A stretch of 64,000 nucleotides of DNA from Lentinula raphanica (Eukaryota > Basidiomycota > Agaricomycetes > Agaricales > Omphalotaceae). A program made the position numbers and the translations under genes. A model generated the notes under the pieces. It was not told the origin of the DNA, did not search any database, and worked only from the letters and a program-made list of their open reading frames with translations. The stretch covers positions 372,001 through 436,000 of the forward strand of contig JANVFP010000025.1 in the NCBI GenBank assembly GCA_027919835.1, given 5' to 3'. Shown one piece after another: positions 21,890 through 34,064 of the stretch. How positions within the stretch are numbered: position 1 is the stretch's first letter; each line of letters starts with the position of its first letter.

Positions 21890-22940
21890 CACTCTGTCAA
21901 GCGTAGCTCATGCAATTCAGTGAGTAAAGGTTCTTACACATTTTTTACACTGCAGTTATTGCCCACAGGGAAATACTGACACTCTAAAGATAAAATTTTC
22001 ACTACCACTTTCGGGTCGAACAAACTCGAAAGCATAAAAGTCTATTCCTGGCTACCACTACTAAGAATACTCGAGCCGCTACTAGAAGGCTCGCCGAGAT
22101 CATAACCTTAGGAAACGAATTACCATTTTCAAATAGTTCACCGCTGCGTACCCCGAATCGAAATCAATCCACACAACAGATGTCAATGACAACTACTGTT
22201 CCAAACCCTGCACAAACCTCAGCGAGGTTCCAACTGCCGAACGAGCCCATTCACATTTCTCCACGTGCATCAGCTCAACCAAGTCCAAGAGAAGATGAAG
22301 AATATGCCCCATACTCAAACAAATATTTTCGACGTTGAACCTTCCCTGGCTGAGCAAATTCCGGTTTGCAACATAAACCTACTATACGAAGGCTTTTTAT
22401 CTGGTCTTGATGCTACTTCATCGTGCTCAACTTGGTATTATGGTGGGCTCTAGATGGGCGTGGGCACGAACTGTAGTCCGTGGACGCAATTGTATCTATA
22501 TAGAAGCAGTTTACATAATACAAGTTTGTTGCTAGTAGGGATGATATCCGACCAAAGGTGGTAAGGTGCAAGGAGAACAACAAAGGAGAAAGAGGGGAAT
22601 GTAGTAGGATGACCCTTGTCATTGTTGATAGTATGAGATTATTGAAGTCTGTGACCGCATATCCTAGAGTAGGTGTTACTCCTAGGAATAGTCATTCAGT
22701 ATTCAATTCAGACAACTTAGAGACGAAATTCACCTCGGACAAATTGATGACTACTGTCACCCCTTCCATGAAATCCCATCGTGCTGAATGGGCGATCACA
22801 CAGCCCCAATCCACAATCGTAAGGTCTGTGGAAAAGGAACTTGATACAATTTTTGCCTCAAAGCCCCCCGACCACCAGGCTCTGAAAGGGTCCTTTGAAG
22901 ATCGTCGCTGAGGAATTTCAATACTTTGCCGAACTGCAAA
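21890..22940. other. Flank between the retroelement mosaic and the Tnp2 gene
   Basis: No gene is recognised. Short ATG ORFs occur but carry no motifs. The right part (about 22790-22940, minus strand) stays open in another frame and may be the lost C-terminal tail of the Tnp2 transposase. I looked for CACTA-type ends here and did not find a convincing pair. Confidence 0.35.
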
Positions 22941-25900
22941 TCAAAAGCTATCTCCTTCTTGTCGGAAGATATATTTGATTTGACCTGCCCTCCACTCCGA
23001 GTCTCCGGGCAGCTGAAAGCAGATGAAACTATTTCCCGGACAAGCAGCACCCATGACTGCAAATTTTCGATTTTGATTTTCGATACGCGTAAACATTGTG
23101 ATCTTGTGAGTATAGTCTGAATTGAGCAGATGAGAGAGGTCGCGCGGCAATTTCTTGGCTCGTGGAACGGCCGTAATGTCAGGCTGGCCATCCTCATTGA
23201 GGGAGAAGTTATAAGCCTCATTGAGGATACCGTTGCATATCTTTAAGAGTGGCGGACAATCTGAACGCAGAAGCCAGCGATGAATCATCACTCCTTTACT
23301 GTATTTGTGAAGAAGCGTATTTTCGAACTGACCTAGGGACAGATGTCAGTTTTTTTTGCCAGAAATTAGATTGTTGATACTCTACTTACCGGGCCTGTGA
23401 TTTGTTGGGGTATTCTCTGATTTTCCAACAAGGCGCTCGCCCCCGAAGCTCCAGTAGTTACGTACACCGCTGAAAAGGCCGATGAAATCATAGACGTGGA
23501 AGGCAACATGGTGGGTAGGCACACTGAAACCAGGGAAGTTCTTTTTCAATCCTTCGACGTGGTCTTTATAATGTTGGAGGAATGCCCATCGTCGTTCGGA
23601 AGGGACTGAACGTTTGGCCATCAAGATTGATGCACATGTCAGATGCATAGAGGTATCGAGGACGGACTGCATTTCGACAAAGTTATCAGTTTTGACAGGC
23701 GAATCCTCATGCCATAAACTGAGCAGTGCCAGTGGTAAATACAGCGAAATAAGCACGCGCCAATCGTGAGCCTTCAAGGTGCCGCCAGATTTCAGACAAG
23801 CATCGAACGGGGGTTTTTTGAAGGAAGAAGGGACCACGACTTCACGAATGCACTGATGGACTTGAGAAAGCACTTCACCAGATTTGATCTCCGGCCATAG
23901 CATAGGAACAATGGGCTTTTGGAGACGCTGATTATCTTCATTAGTCGTGATGTTCAAGGCTCAATCAGACTGCGAGGAGAGACATACCCATTGAACGAGT
24001 TGCCTAATCAACAATTCCTTTGTTATTTTCCCAGATGCAGGTGTTTGAGGGACTTTGTTCAAATCCAGGCACACATACATGAGGGCATCTACAGTCGCGG
24101 TCTCCAAGCTCTTCTCCAACTTATCCTGATCACGAAGGGGCTGACACAGATAACGATGTATGTGACCGACACGGACACAAGAGTCATAAGTGAAGGTGGC
24201 CACTAAATTTGACAAGGCAGTTTGCCGGTCTCGATCATCGAGTTGAACACTCGCATCATTGGCAAGAACGGCAGCCGAATGAGGAAATGCCCACTGAGCT
24301 GTTGGACTGGGGCGATCTTTCATAGTGAAATGAGGCCAGGAAAAGGGCCCATCCTCATGAATGTCATTCACCCGCTATTGAGCGATATGAGAACTCTCAA
24401 GGTATGCGAACTGGGAACCTTGATCACTCACCCATGCTAGCAGCTTTTGAGCCATCTTTTTCCTTGTTATAGTAGTCTTCGAGAATTCAATTTCATCGAG
24501 CAAGTCTTGGACCGGAGAAATCCACAGATCATTACAAATGTAGACCAGCGAGTGCCAGCGCAGGTCGGAGAGCTTCGTCGACAGCTTCTTCACCTCGTCA
24601 GCAGTAGGCCGCCTTTGAGATAGGATCTGGTGTCCTTTTATCACATCTCCTAAAGCTCGTGTGTCAGCTTCCATGGCAGGGGACAGCCAGTCATTTATCC
24701 GTGAAAGCCTGACTTCATTCTCATTCTCCGAAAGGTCATGCCATTGCAAGTACGCCAGATACTCTTCACTGGTACGGGATTTCGAGGAAATCTGAGCGGG
24801 ATTGGGGCGAGGAGGAGGCAGGAAATCATGGTAGAAGGCGATATCGGATTCATAAGGCGGCGGCACAGTGTGGCTAAGGGTGGTGAGACGTAAGGCATTC
24901 CGGATGAAGAGATGAACGATCCGATGGTAGAAAGCATGCATTGGGTCGGGGATGGTTTGTGTAGAGAACTTGAAGTAGGGTAGGATCTCCAAAGCGCTTT
25001 GACGAGTTCCGTAGTAGTCTGCAATAATTTCACGTTCCTTTTCAGATTGGGCGTCTCTCCATCTCTGCATTCCTTCACGTAGAAATCTATCATCGACCCG
25101 AACCCAATTCTCATGATCGGTGCGCAATGTGCAGGTTTTGTGGAAAACCAGGCAGGTGTTTGCACAGATGTGATGCGAAGTCACGTCACGAAGCCCCAAA
25201 CTCGGACGAGCTGCTTTCAAGTCCATACAGGAACCTGCGATGACACAACGGAATATACACTCATCTCCGGGACAAGAAGGTGTGGCTTCCTGGGGACTTC
25301 CACGACATACGATACCGCGGGTGTACGCTTGTTCCATATCTCTGATGAGAGGCTCAAGCAAAGCGGCGAATTGGCCATCCTTTCCCGAGGGTTCGTTCGG
25401 GCCTTGCCAGAACCCAGGGATGTATATGTTGTTGATGTTTTCGCGCAGATGGTACGGAAGATTGAGGCATCTCATGGAGGCAATTCCTGTGGAACGGTGT
25501 TTGCCTCTCCCGGTAGTCCCTTCTGAATTGAAGAAATCTAGATGCAGCAGGAAGAAGAAACGCCCTTCCTCTTCTCCATCCACAAAAAGCTTTCCATCCG
25601 GACCCATTATCATCCTATAGATATCCCCATCCCAAGTATGTATCTTATCTTCGGGGGAAGGGGATTGCTTCGAACCTCGTCGCAAAAAGCCTTGGCATAC
25701 TGCTGGACTCCAGGCTGTGCAACAAACTGAGCGAACCACTGAGGAAACGGATAGTATTCGTAGGCCTTCAACGGTTTGCCTTTGGGATCGAGAAGTGCTG
25801 TGTTACATGGCGGTGATTCAGGAGGAGAACGGTTGGTGCATGTCAATGGATACCTAGATTTCGCGGATGGTTGGGGAGAATAGGGATAATTACAACGCGT

Positions 25901-26900
25901 GCAGACGGCATAAATCACGGTCTCGATGTCAAGGTTAAAGCGATTCTCGATAGTCTCGATTTGCAAAGGTATATTGTCGATGGCCCGCGTTTGTATGATA
26001 TTGGCCTGGCCGCTGAGAGCTGCCATTGAAGCACCAAATAGACGCAGGACCTGGAGTGTGATATTGGTGTTGGCTTCGCTCAAACCGGCGAACAAGTGCT
26101 GTGAAAGCGCCAGGCTGTATGCTATCAAAGTCGGAATTGAATAGCTCTTTCCTGGATCCAAGAATGCGCGTTCTGGAAGTCGTGATTAGCATATAGTTTT
26201 GACCAAGGAAACTGAGTCAATGTACCATTGTTGACTCTTACAGGGGAAGTATCTGGAAAGTTTGAACGCCATTTTCGAAGAGAGATTTGAAGTTCCTCCA
26301 CCAACGCCCTGATATCTTCTAAAGTCCCTGACGCCTCTGTTCTCGTAATCTTTTGAGCATCTTTCCAATTCGTTGACACCTTTTCTTCGACCATAGACAA
26401 GACAGAACATACAGCAGAAGACGAAGCTGAGGATGAGATTTCTTTCAGGACACGAGTGCAATCCTTCAAGTCTTCCTTGATCTGATCAGCTCTGAAACAA
26501 GCTTTAATTGCTGCATGATTCATGAGCCGCGGGACGACCACCCGACGACTCGAATCAAACGGCGGACTTTCGTCTTCATTCGAAGATTCAATCTTCTCCA
26601 CCTAGTAGAGCAGTGATCAGCTATGTTCGTTCGGAACGTGTACAAACGAAACCTAGATACCATAGCATCAATTATCGTCTGAGTAAAACGACTCATCTCC
26701 GAGTGTCCTACGATGGATGACTCTTCTTCATCGATACTGGTAGTTGCTACCGTTGTAGGAAGATCGGTCGATGAGAGGCGATGCTTCTTATGCGCAGGCA
26801 GGTACGATTGATCGTCGTCATCGTCGAAGTTCGACAGTGATTGATATTCGCGTCGCAATAATTCTAGATGGGTCCTTTTCCCTCTGACTTGACCATACAT
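22941..26900 (-). CDS. Tnp2-type (CACTA/CMC) transposase, multi-exon
   Basis: Minus-strand exons joined by clean introns: exon 1 from about 26900 (ATG, MYGQVRGKRTHLELL) to 26661; 26601-26226; from 26172 to about 25690; about 25680-24432; 24374-23988; 23927-23390; and 23332 to the TGA at 22941. Tnp2 landmarks are in order: YAVCTRCNYPYSP with a CTNRSPPE segment; then DGKLFVDGEEEGRFFFLLHL, STGIASMRCLNLPYHLR and IPGFWQGPNEPS; then TIPDPMHAFYHRIV; and a DUF4218-like part HHVAFHVYDFIGLFSG, ERLVG and NTPTNHRP. Between about 25690 and 25650 the frame shifts by one and I found no good intron, so a frameshift is possible. The C-terminus is shorter than I expect. Such proteins cut and paste CACTA elements in the nucleus. 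No terminal inverted repeats were found, so it may be a solitary or decayed copy. Confidence 0.75.
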
Positions 26901-27291
26901 GGCGAGTGTATCGAGAGCACGTCGACTCCGAGCGTGGAAAGAGCTAAAAAGAGCGTTTAGGGTAAGGGTTTCATAGTCGGCCCGCCCTGAGGTAGGGTTT
27001 TGATTGACGCCAATATGCGAACCTGTACTATAGTAGACCTCAGTAGACTTCACTCAGTCTCTGGCTAAGATGTCACAATGAACGAAATCACTTCCTCGGA
27101 ATAACACGTCTGAGAGCTCGTCTCTACTCGAGACTAAGAGTGCTCTCGCACAGGAAGAGATTATTTGGAGATTCTATCTGTCTCGTGCTTGCCACTACAA
27201 ATCACTATACAACTGGTCTACTAGACAGTTCGGACATTCTGCGAGTCTTCCTGGCAAATCAAAGCTCCTTGGCTCAATCGATGGCTTCCAG

Positions 27292-28027
27292 CTACATGAG
27301 TTCCGTGAACTTTTGTTCAGCATTCTGGACTCGCTTGTCCGTGACGTGACCAGGTTCATCCGCCTCCGGAGAAAGCACTCCTTTCGTTTCCTCCAGGACT
27401 TTCAGAATATCTGGTTGCACCTCTACTTCGTTCTCGTCGGGGGTCTTGGACATCACCTGATAGACAGTTAGGGGATAACGAAGTCATTGAAAAGATGCGT
27501 ACTCGTTGTTTTACACAAAGAGCAGGCCATATAAGGATGGCGATGGTGACCACAGTCACTGCACACAAAATCAGTGGTGTGTTTGGATCTATTGGAATTC
27601 GATTCAGAGCCGGCGACGACGGATATTGACGATTTAGGCACTCACTGCTCTGCGAAAGATCAACGATGGATTCTATCTTGTGGTCACCCGTGGAGCTGGC
27701 GCTAGAGAGGGGTATAACGCTGTTGGAAGAAACGACTGTACTCTCCGTGTTCGAGGGGGAACGGAGTGCAATTGGTCCCTCGAAGAAATCAACGAACGGT
27801 TGGAACATGAGGCGATCCACGTAGTCATTTGTGGCAGGTATGGACGAGGACGGTGTCACGAATGCCGTTGGCTCCTCTTCAAGGTTGCGCAAGGATTGAG
27901 ACACAGGGTGGGCGGCAGATGCGCCTATACTCTGAGTTGAGAGGGGTGGGCTATTCATGGACGATTTGGCTGGTGTAGGTGACGTGGAAAAAGTCTTTGG
28001 TTCCTCGAAAGAATGTACATTCGACAT
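27292..28027 (-). CDS. Single-pass membrane protein, 229 aa, two exons
   Basis: ATG at 28027-28025; exon 1 is 28027-27503 (175 codons), the intron is 27502-27457 (GTACGC donor, CTAACTG branch, TATCAG acceptor), and exon 2 is 27456-27292, ending TAG. Phase is kept. The N-terminal 145 residues are Ser/Thr/Pro-rich and low complexity. A hydrophobic helix LILCAVTVVTIAILIWPALC follows at about residues 150-170. The C-terminal tail of about 55 residues is polar and acidic (PDENEVEVQPD). There is no signal peptide, so orientation is open. No family recognised. E2 is inserted about 160 bp upstream of the ATG, so it may have replaced the original promoter. Confidence 0.55.
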
Positions 28028-28609
28028 GTCTTGGAACGTTGAAATGCCTGATGGACCGGTGGGTAGTATATATACTGATTTTCAGGGATAAGGGCCACAA
28101 GGGCCACAGGATAAAAACGTGTATTTATTTTATCCGATATGAATGGTTTCGAGAACGTGAGGAGTCACTAGTCACCCTCTGGCATCACAGGATACAGTAA
28201 AGCTTTTGTAAAAAAGACTGATAAGTTATCGGGTACCTATTGCAAATAGTTGTGATAACCCGGAGGGGGTCCCGGAAATGGCCCCGGGGGGTGGTCATGC
28301 CTGTCACCACCTGTCACATATGGCTTATATTTACTGTTTTGGGTAATTAATAATCATCCAGATATTAAATAAGCAGTACATTTTCAAAAAAACCCGAAAA
28401 TTCATAAAAATTCATAAAAAACCTAAAATGGCCTGATTAGGTCAGATCAGGATATGTAAGCAAATGACCTCATATGATAAAAAATGATGTAGGGCCAATG
28501 TAGGTACTAAAAATAGCCCAAAAAATCAATAAAAATGCAAAAAATATTTAGGCATGGTATAGAGCCTATTGCAGGTCCAGGCACATCAAAATTACCAAAA
28601 AAGGAAAAA

Positions 28610-29020
28610 TTGATCATGATCTCATCTAGTAGCAAAAAATCTGAAAAAAATCCTAAAAATAGTCAAAAAATTCAGGGGTGCCTTGTTGGCCCTGAAAATG
28701 CAAAATAAAAAAAATACGCGACAAGTGTAAAAATTTTCATCAATCCAAATCATCCCAAATCCACTATACAGTCAGTATATATGATGTAAATGCTATATTT
28801 AGCATCTTAGTACCTTTATTGGACTAAAAATAGAACTTGATCTCATCTGATAGCAAAAAATCTGAAAAAATCATAAAAAATACTCAAAAAATTCAGGGGT
28901 GCCTCATTGGCCCCGAAAATGTAAAATAAAAAAATTTACATGACACAATTGAAAAACAATATCACTCCAAATCATACCAAATCCACTACACAGTCAGTAT
29001 ATGTCATGTATATGCCATTT
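28610..29020. repeat. Direct repeat within each arm of E2
   Basis: Two units about 215 bp apart share GATCTCATCT, AGCAAAAAATCTGAAAAAA, AAATTCAGGGGTGCCT, GCCC(T/C)GAAAATG and ACAGTCAGTATAT. The first begins near 28615 and the second near 28830. The mirrored pair lies at about 30380-30790 in the right arm. The arm therefore grew by duplication before or during formation of the palindrome. Confidence 0.75.
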
Positions 29021-29344
29021 ACAGCACCCCTAGTACCCTCAATCACTTATATCACTCAAGAATCATACCAAACTGAATAATTTGGGGAGTAAATATATTG
29101 TACATGATATTTTTAGCACACCTAGTACCCTTGATAACTTAGAACAATTTATATTACTCAATATGTCCAGTACACTTAGCACTTATCACACCTAACACAC
29201 TAAAACTCATAACAGTACTTATATGTATTATACTTAACACAGTTGACAATGAAAATACTGTAAACAGTGTTATCAGTCAATATACTTAACACACTTGACA
29301 GTCAAAAAGTCGGAACAATTGTTATACTATAACACACTCATAAC

Positions 29345-30078
29345 AATGAGTTTTGGGCGCTTATGGGCGCTTATTTGGTGTTTTTGAGTCGAAATTCATT
29401 AATAGCACACTCAATAATTTTTGTCTGGGCTCTATATTGTGTAAGGATGTTGCTTATATCATAATACACTTGATACAGTTCGGAGAACTCAAGATTACAG
29501 CCTGTGGGACTGGCTATATTGTGATCTTTTGAAATATAACAGTGTTTTATGTAAATGTCAATGCATATGTCCATGTAATGCAAGTATACTGATGGTGGTT
29601 GATGAGGGATTCACTCCTACAGTCTACTAGAAGTGTCTGGACATGGTTCAGATACTCACTATGACTATTGGACTCTGTGATATACATGTACATGTTTCAT
29701 GTACACTATAGATGTCTACACTTACATGTAACAATAGATGTCATATTCAATGACCCCCATTACAGATCTTTTTGCTGTATCACATAGAGATAGCATAGAA
29801 TAGGTTGTAGGATGACTCTTCTCATGACCCAGTAGCAGTTTGACTTCACAACATGGGTGTATGCACTGACATTTACATAAAACACTGTTATATCACAAAA
29901 GATCACAATATAGCCTGTTCCACAGGCTGTAATCTTGAGTTCTCCGAACTGTATCAAGTGTATTATGATATAAACAACATCCTTACACAATATAGAGCCC
30001 AGACAAAAATTATTGAGTGTGCTATTAATGAATTTCGACTCAAAAACACCAAATAAGCGCCCATAAGCGCCCAAAACT
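29345..30078. repeat. Shared palindrome core, copy in E2
   Basis: Left module (about 29350-29535) and right inverted module (about 29885-30075) begin with TTTTGGGCGCTTATGGGCGC and include TCAATAATTTTTGTCTGGGC and CAGTTCGGAGAACTCAAG. They match the modules of E1. The loop (about 29540-29870) matches the loop of E1 in content and order. Confidence 0.8.
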
Positions 30079-31216
30079 CGTTGTTATGAGTGTGTTACAG
30101 TATAACAATGAGTGTGTTATGTATATAAAGTAACATTGTTCCGATTTTTTGACTGTTAAGTGTGTTAAGTATAATACATATAAGTACTGTTATGAGTTTT
30201 AGTGTGTTAGGTGTGATAAGTGCTAAGTGTACTGGACATATTGAGTAATATAAATTGTTCTAAGTTATCAAGGGTACTACGTGTGCTAAAAATATCATGT
30301 ACAATATATTTACTCCCCAAATTATTCAGTTTGGTATGATTCTTGAGTGATATAAGTGATTGAGGGTACTAGGGGTGCTATAAATGGCATATACATGACA
30401 TATACTGACTGTGTAGTGGATTTGGTATGATTTGGAGTGATATTGTTTTTCAATTGTGTCATGTAAATTTTTTTATTTTACATTTTCGGGGCCAATGAGG
30501 CACCCCTGAATTTTTTGAGTATTTTTTATGATTTTTTCAGATTTTTTGCTATCAGATGAGATCAAGTTCTATTTTTAGTCCAATAAAGGTACTAAGATGC
30601 TAAATATAGCATTTACATTATATATACTGACTGTATAGTGGATTTGGGATGATTTGGATTGATGAAAATTTTTACACTTGTCGCGTATTTTTTTTTATTT
30701 TGCGTTTTCAGGGCCAACAAGGCACCCCTGAATTTTTTGACTATTTTTAGGATTTTTTTCAGATTTTTTGCTACTAGATGAGATCATGATCAATTTTTCC
30801 TTTTTTGGTAATTTTGATGTGCCTGGACCTGCAATAGGCTCTATACCATGCCTAAATATTTTTTGCATTTTTATTGATTTTTTGGGCTATTTTTAGTACC
30901 TACATTGGCCCTACATCATTTTTTATCATATGAGGTCATTTGCTTACATATCCTGATCTGACCTAATCAGGCCATTTTAGGTTTTTTATGAATTTTTATG
31001 AATTTTCGGGTTTTTTTGAAAATGTACTGCTTATTTAATATCTGGATGATTATTAATTACCCAAAACAGTAAATATAAGCCATATGTGACAGGTGGTGAC
31101 AGGCATGACCACCCCCGGGGCCATTTCCGGGACCCCCTCCGGGTTATCACAACTATTTGCAATAGGTACCCGATAACTTATCGGTACTTTTTACAAAAGT
31201 TTTACAGTATCAGCTG

Positions 31217-32642
31217 CTGGCATCGATGCAGCATTGCAGCCCTGGGCAGTCCTTGCAATAAAACTTTTCAGGACCGCATACAGACTCATCGCGTGCCATG
31301 GCAGCTTCGTCAATCGAGGACTTCTTGGTTGGTCGCTAGACTTGATTGCTTCCTAGACGAGCAGCTCTTAAGGACAAGGGCCTCTGAATCAGGCGCGCCG
31401 CTCGCAATTTCTCGTTTCTTCGCCTCTAACCCTCATCTTAGACCTGCTTATATTTAGTTGTGGCTGCTTAACAATGATATTCAGAATGTCACTCAAGAAG
31501 TAACATAAACGTTTGAAGTTATAATGTCTCACTGAATACAACAAGGGAAAACCCTCTTACGCTGTTTCCACTGTCCAGGTCGAATGCCGAAGATTGGAAC
31601 AGTTTGAATAGAGACCATCATCATGATCAGTCTATTGATCTAGAAGTTTGAGCAAGAAACGGATCAGTAAGCCCGAGGACAGGGAATTTGGGAATTTGAG
31701 GAGTGGACGAAATCAGTACTAGCAATTTGGAAATATACTCAACATACTGGCAGCAGTCGAAATCTGCCGCGTCATTTCGGGTACGTGTGGTTCGCACTTT
31801 CATGTAGAAAACACATCTGACATTTTTAATCCGGGGAAATATGTGCGAACCCAACTTCTGACATTGACTGGAACGCAAAATTAGTACTGGGGTCTCCTTG
31901 CCGTTGCTCGACAATCTCCCGGGAGCCCACAGTTTTGAAGGATGCGCAAATTTTCGCTGAGCGTTGCAGTAAGTGCTAGTAAGTGGGCGAGTCAAACATC
32001 TGAGTTCGACCCGGTGCAGAATCCTGAATTAATATTGAATACATCAGATCGATTAAAAGGTCAAATTGGTTTTCTACCATCCTTGCAGGTCAGGAAGTTC
32101 TTGATCTCGTGAGCGGTGCCTTGTCCTGCGGTGTTAGCAGTTGGAATGAGGTGACCTTGTCACCGGCCGGAAATCAAACGTTTATCTATCCACAAAGAAG
32201 TCCTTAGATCTCAAGGGCCGTGCAAGGGTGTGAACATGAATGTACAGAAGAGATGACGGGAGATCCAGGAAGTGATGCACAGCCTCAAAGAAGTAGACAG
32301 AACAGATAACTACGAAAGCGTATGTCGATAAATGATCATGTAATTCAGCTTAACCGATGCTCTAATCTCGGAGAAAATATACTAAATGCCTCACTTCAGT
32401 GTCACTCACTGTCATCACGGTCATTCTAACTTAGTCCATACAATCCAAACTTCTGAAAACGCCCTATCGAAACAAGACTGCCGTGGTTAGTCAGGGGTAG
32501 AATTAGTGATTGAGGTATGGCCAACGATACCCAAAGTTTGTCCATTCTGTTAATGTTCCACTGGTTACCCACTTAATTGAGTCGCTGGTCATATCAGCAG
32601 TCGGCATCACCCTCGTCTCCCTAACTGTTTTTGTCCCGACAG
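31217..32642. other. No gene recognised between E2 and the Ulp1-like gene
   Basis: The longest frames (31086-31457 plus, 31627-31995 minus) have no motif, and the former overlaps E2. Upstream exons of the Ulp1-like gene may be hidden in the last few hundred bases. Confidence 0.35.
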
Positions 32643-34064
32643 GTACCTTGGCTACTCTTGTCCAAAATCTTGCAGAAAGGGTCAAGCTTTGGTTTCTGGA
32701 GGCTCGATTACCCCTACCCTCAGATATGTCAGGATCTGAGGCGTGTATAAACATCGATCTGTTAACACAGAAGCTGGCTGAAGTCACAAGCCAAAGGGCG
32801 CGACAACTCTGGCATAATCTGACGTCGGGAGAAATGGAGTTGTATGTCGCAACCCTCAACGAGAGAAAACAGTTTCACAGCCTAGAGACCCTTCATAAAT
32901 CACTCACTAGCCAGTTCCAAGAGATCATAAGCCTATGCGAAACTCAGGACTGTTCATCCTTGGCGGCCGCGGTACTGGAAGAACATCGATTATTTCGACG
33001 GGTCTATCTCGTGTTTTACGCTATGATCCAGGGATTCGAAAGAACATTCAATTCTTGGAGAGAGACTCACGCTCAATTAGCAAGCATATTGCTCAATCAG
33101 GTCTGTCTTTTCATCTTTGTCCTGTCATCTCTGAGGCATGTCATTTCTCTTTCAGAGAATTACATCGCTAAAGCAGAACGCACAATATCGGATTGCTAAA
33201 ACTGATTGGAATGACGGTTGCGTTTTGGGACATAAGGACCTTAACACACTGTCTACAATGACGTGGATCAACTCCAATATCATAGATGCGTTCGTTTCGA
33301 GGCTCAATTCGAAGTTCTCCTGCCCAGTCCGATGCAACCGATATGTTTCGTTCTTCGACACAAACTTTTCCTTTCACTACGTTCTTCCAGGAATCAAATC
33401 GCACGAAACATTGAAAAACCGCGAAGGCTTTATCAGGCATAAACCCCTGAAGGCAGCTATTATAAGTTTCTTTTTGACTAACAACTTCATCTTACCGGAG
33501 ACAATGATATATATAGGCTCTCGAGAATCGCTTCAACGGCGGGAATGTCACTCTGATCTTCCCACTCAATGTCAATGCTTCGCACTGGTCTGTCGGTGCA
33601 ATATGTGGGATGTCATCTACGATCGAGATATATGATTCATTGGAAGGAAAGTCCAGTCGCTCGAGTTACCAGTCCGCGTATGAGGTAAGCTTTTTTGGAC
33701 GTTGATCATGGAGTTGAGACTGATTATGAGGATGAAGAACATGAAGAAGCTCTGGAGTGTGGTTGCAGGAGTATGGTCCAAAGATCTGAGTGTTCAGAAT
33801 AAGGAATGGTCATTGATAATTCTCTCACAGGTGCGCGGCGTCTTGAACCGGCTATTCTTCAGTCCAAACCCACTCTATTATCAGATACCCTCGCAAGCTA
33901 ATGGCTCGGATTGCGGAGTATTTGCACTCATGTATATGCTTCATTTAGGATATGGGCCGAGGGTCAATCATGAACAGGTGCCAACTTCATATAGACTGCC
34001 TGTTTCCTCTTCCAATATGGCAGGATGGCGCTTATATCTCATTGAAGAACTTATCGATTTCTAG
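32643..34064 (+). CDS. Ulp1-like (C48) SUMO-protease-family protein
   Basis: The first readable exon ends at 33100. The 55-nt intron 33101-33155 follows, then an exon with TDWNDGCVLGHKDL and MTWINSNIIDAFVSRLNSKF, typical of the N-terminal part of the Ulp1 catalytic domain. The catalytic His lies in PLNVNASHWSVG (about 33570), the Asp in EIYDSLEG (about 33630), and the Gln and Cys in PSQANGSDCGVFALMY (about 33890), so all four key residues are present in the right order. The stop is TAG at 34062-34064. The part before the protease domain (ATG at 32726, MSGSEACINIDLL) is helical and coiled-coil-like. Near 33455-33535 the frame changes and the best GT-AG intron does not restore it, and the exon linking Asp to Gln/Cys (33685-33830) is ambiguous; a frameshift or misjudged splice is possible. 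Ulp1-like genes often travel with DNA transposons, and Tnp2 lies 6 kb away on the other strand. Confidence 0.65.

Larger units (their letters stand above)
28187..31216. mobile_element. Foldback element E2
   Basis: A 3.0-kb near-perfect palindrome. The left end (TACAGTAAAGCTTTTGTAAA) and the reverse complement of the right end (TACTGTAAAACTTTTGTAAA) match. The flanks carry CTGGCATC at 28179-28186 and 31217-31224, a likely 7-8 bp target duplication; the exact end may differ by one base. The arms (to about 29345 and from about 30078) are AT-rich and almost identical, so the palindrome looks recent or is being homogenised. The core (29345-30078) is homologous to that of E1, but the arms and termini are not. 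No transposase is present. Confidence 0.85.

Noticed and set aside
22000..28200. CACTA-type terminal inverted repeats around the Tnp2 gene
   Set aside because: A CACTACC at about 22015 has no matching reverse-complement end on the other side.
29371..30074. ORFs in E2 similar to those in E1
   Set aside because: Same repeat-module effect; similarity is of DNA, not evidence of protein constraint.
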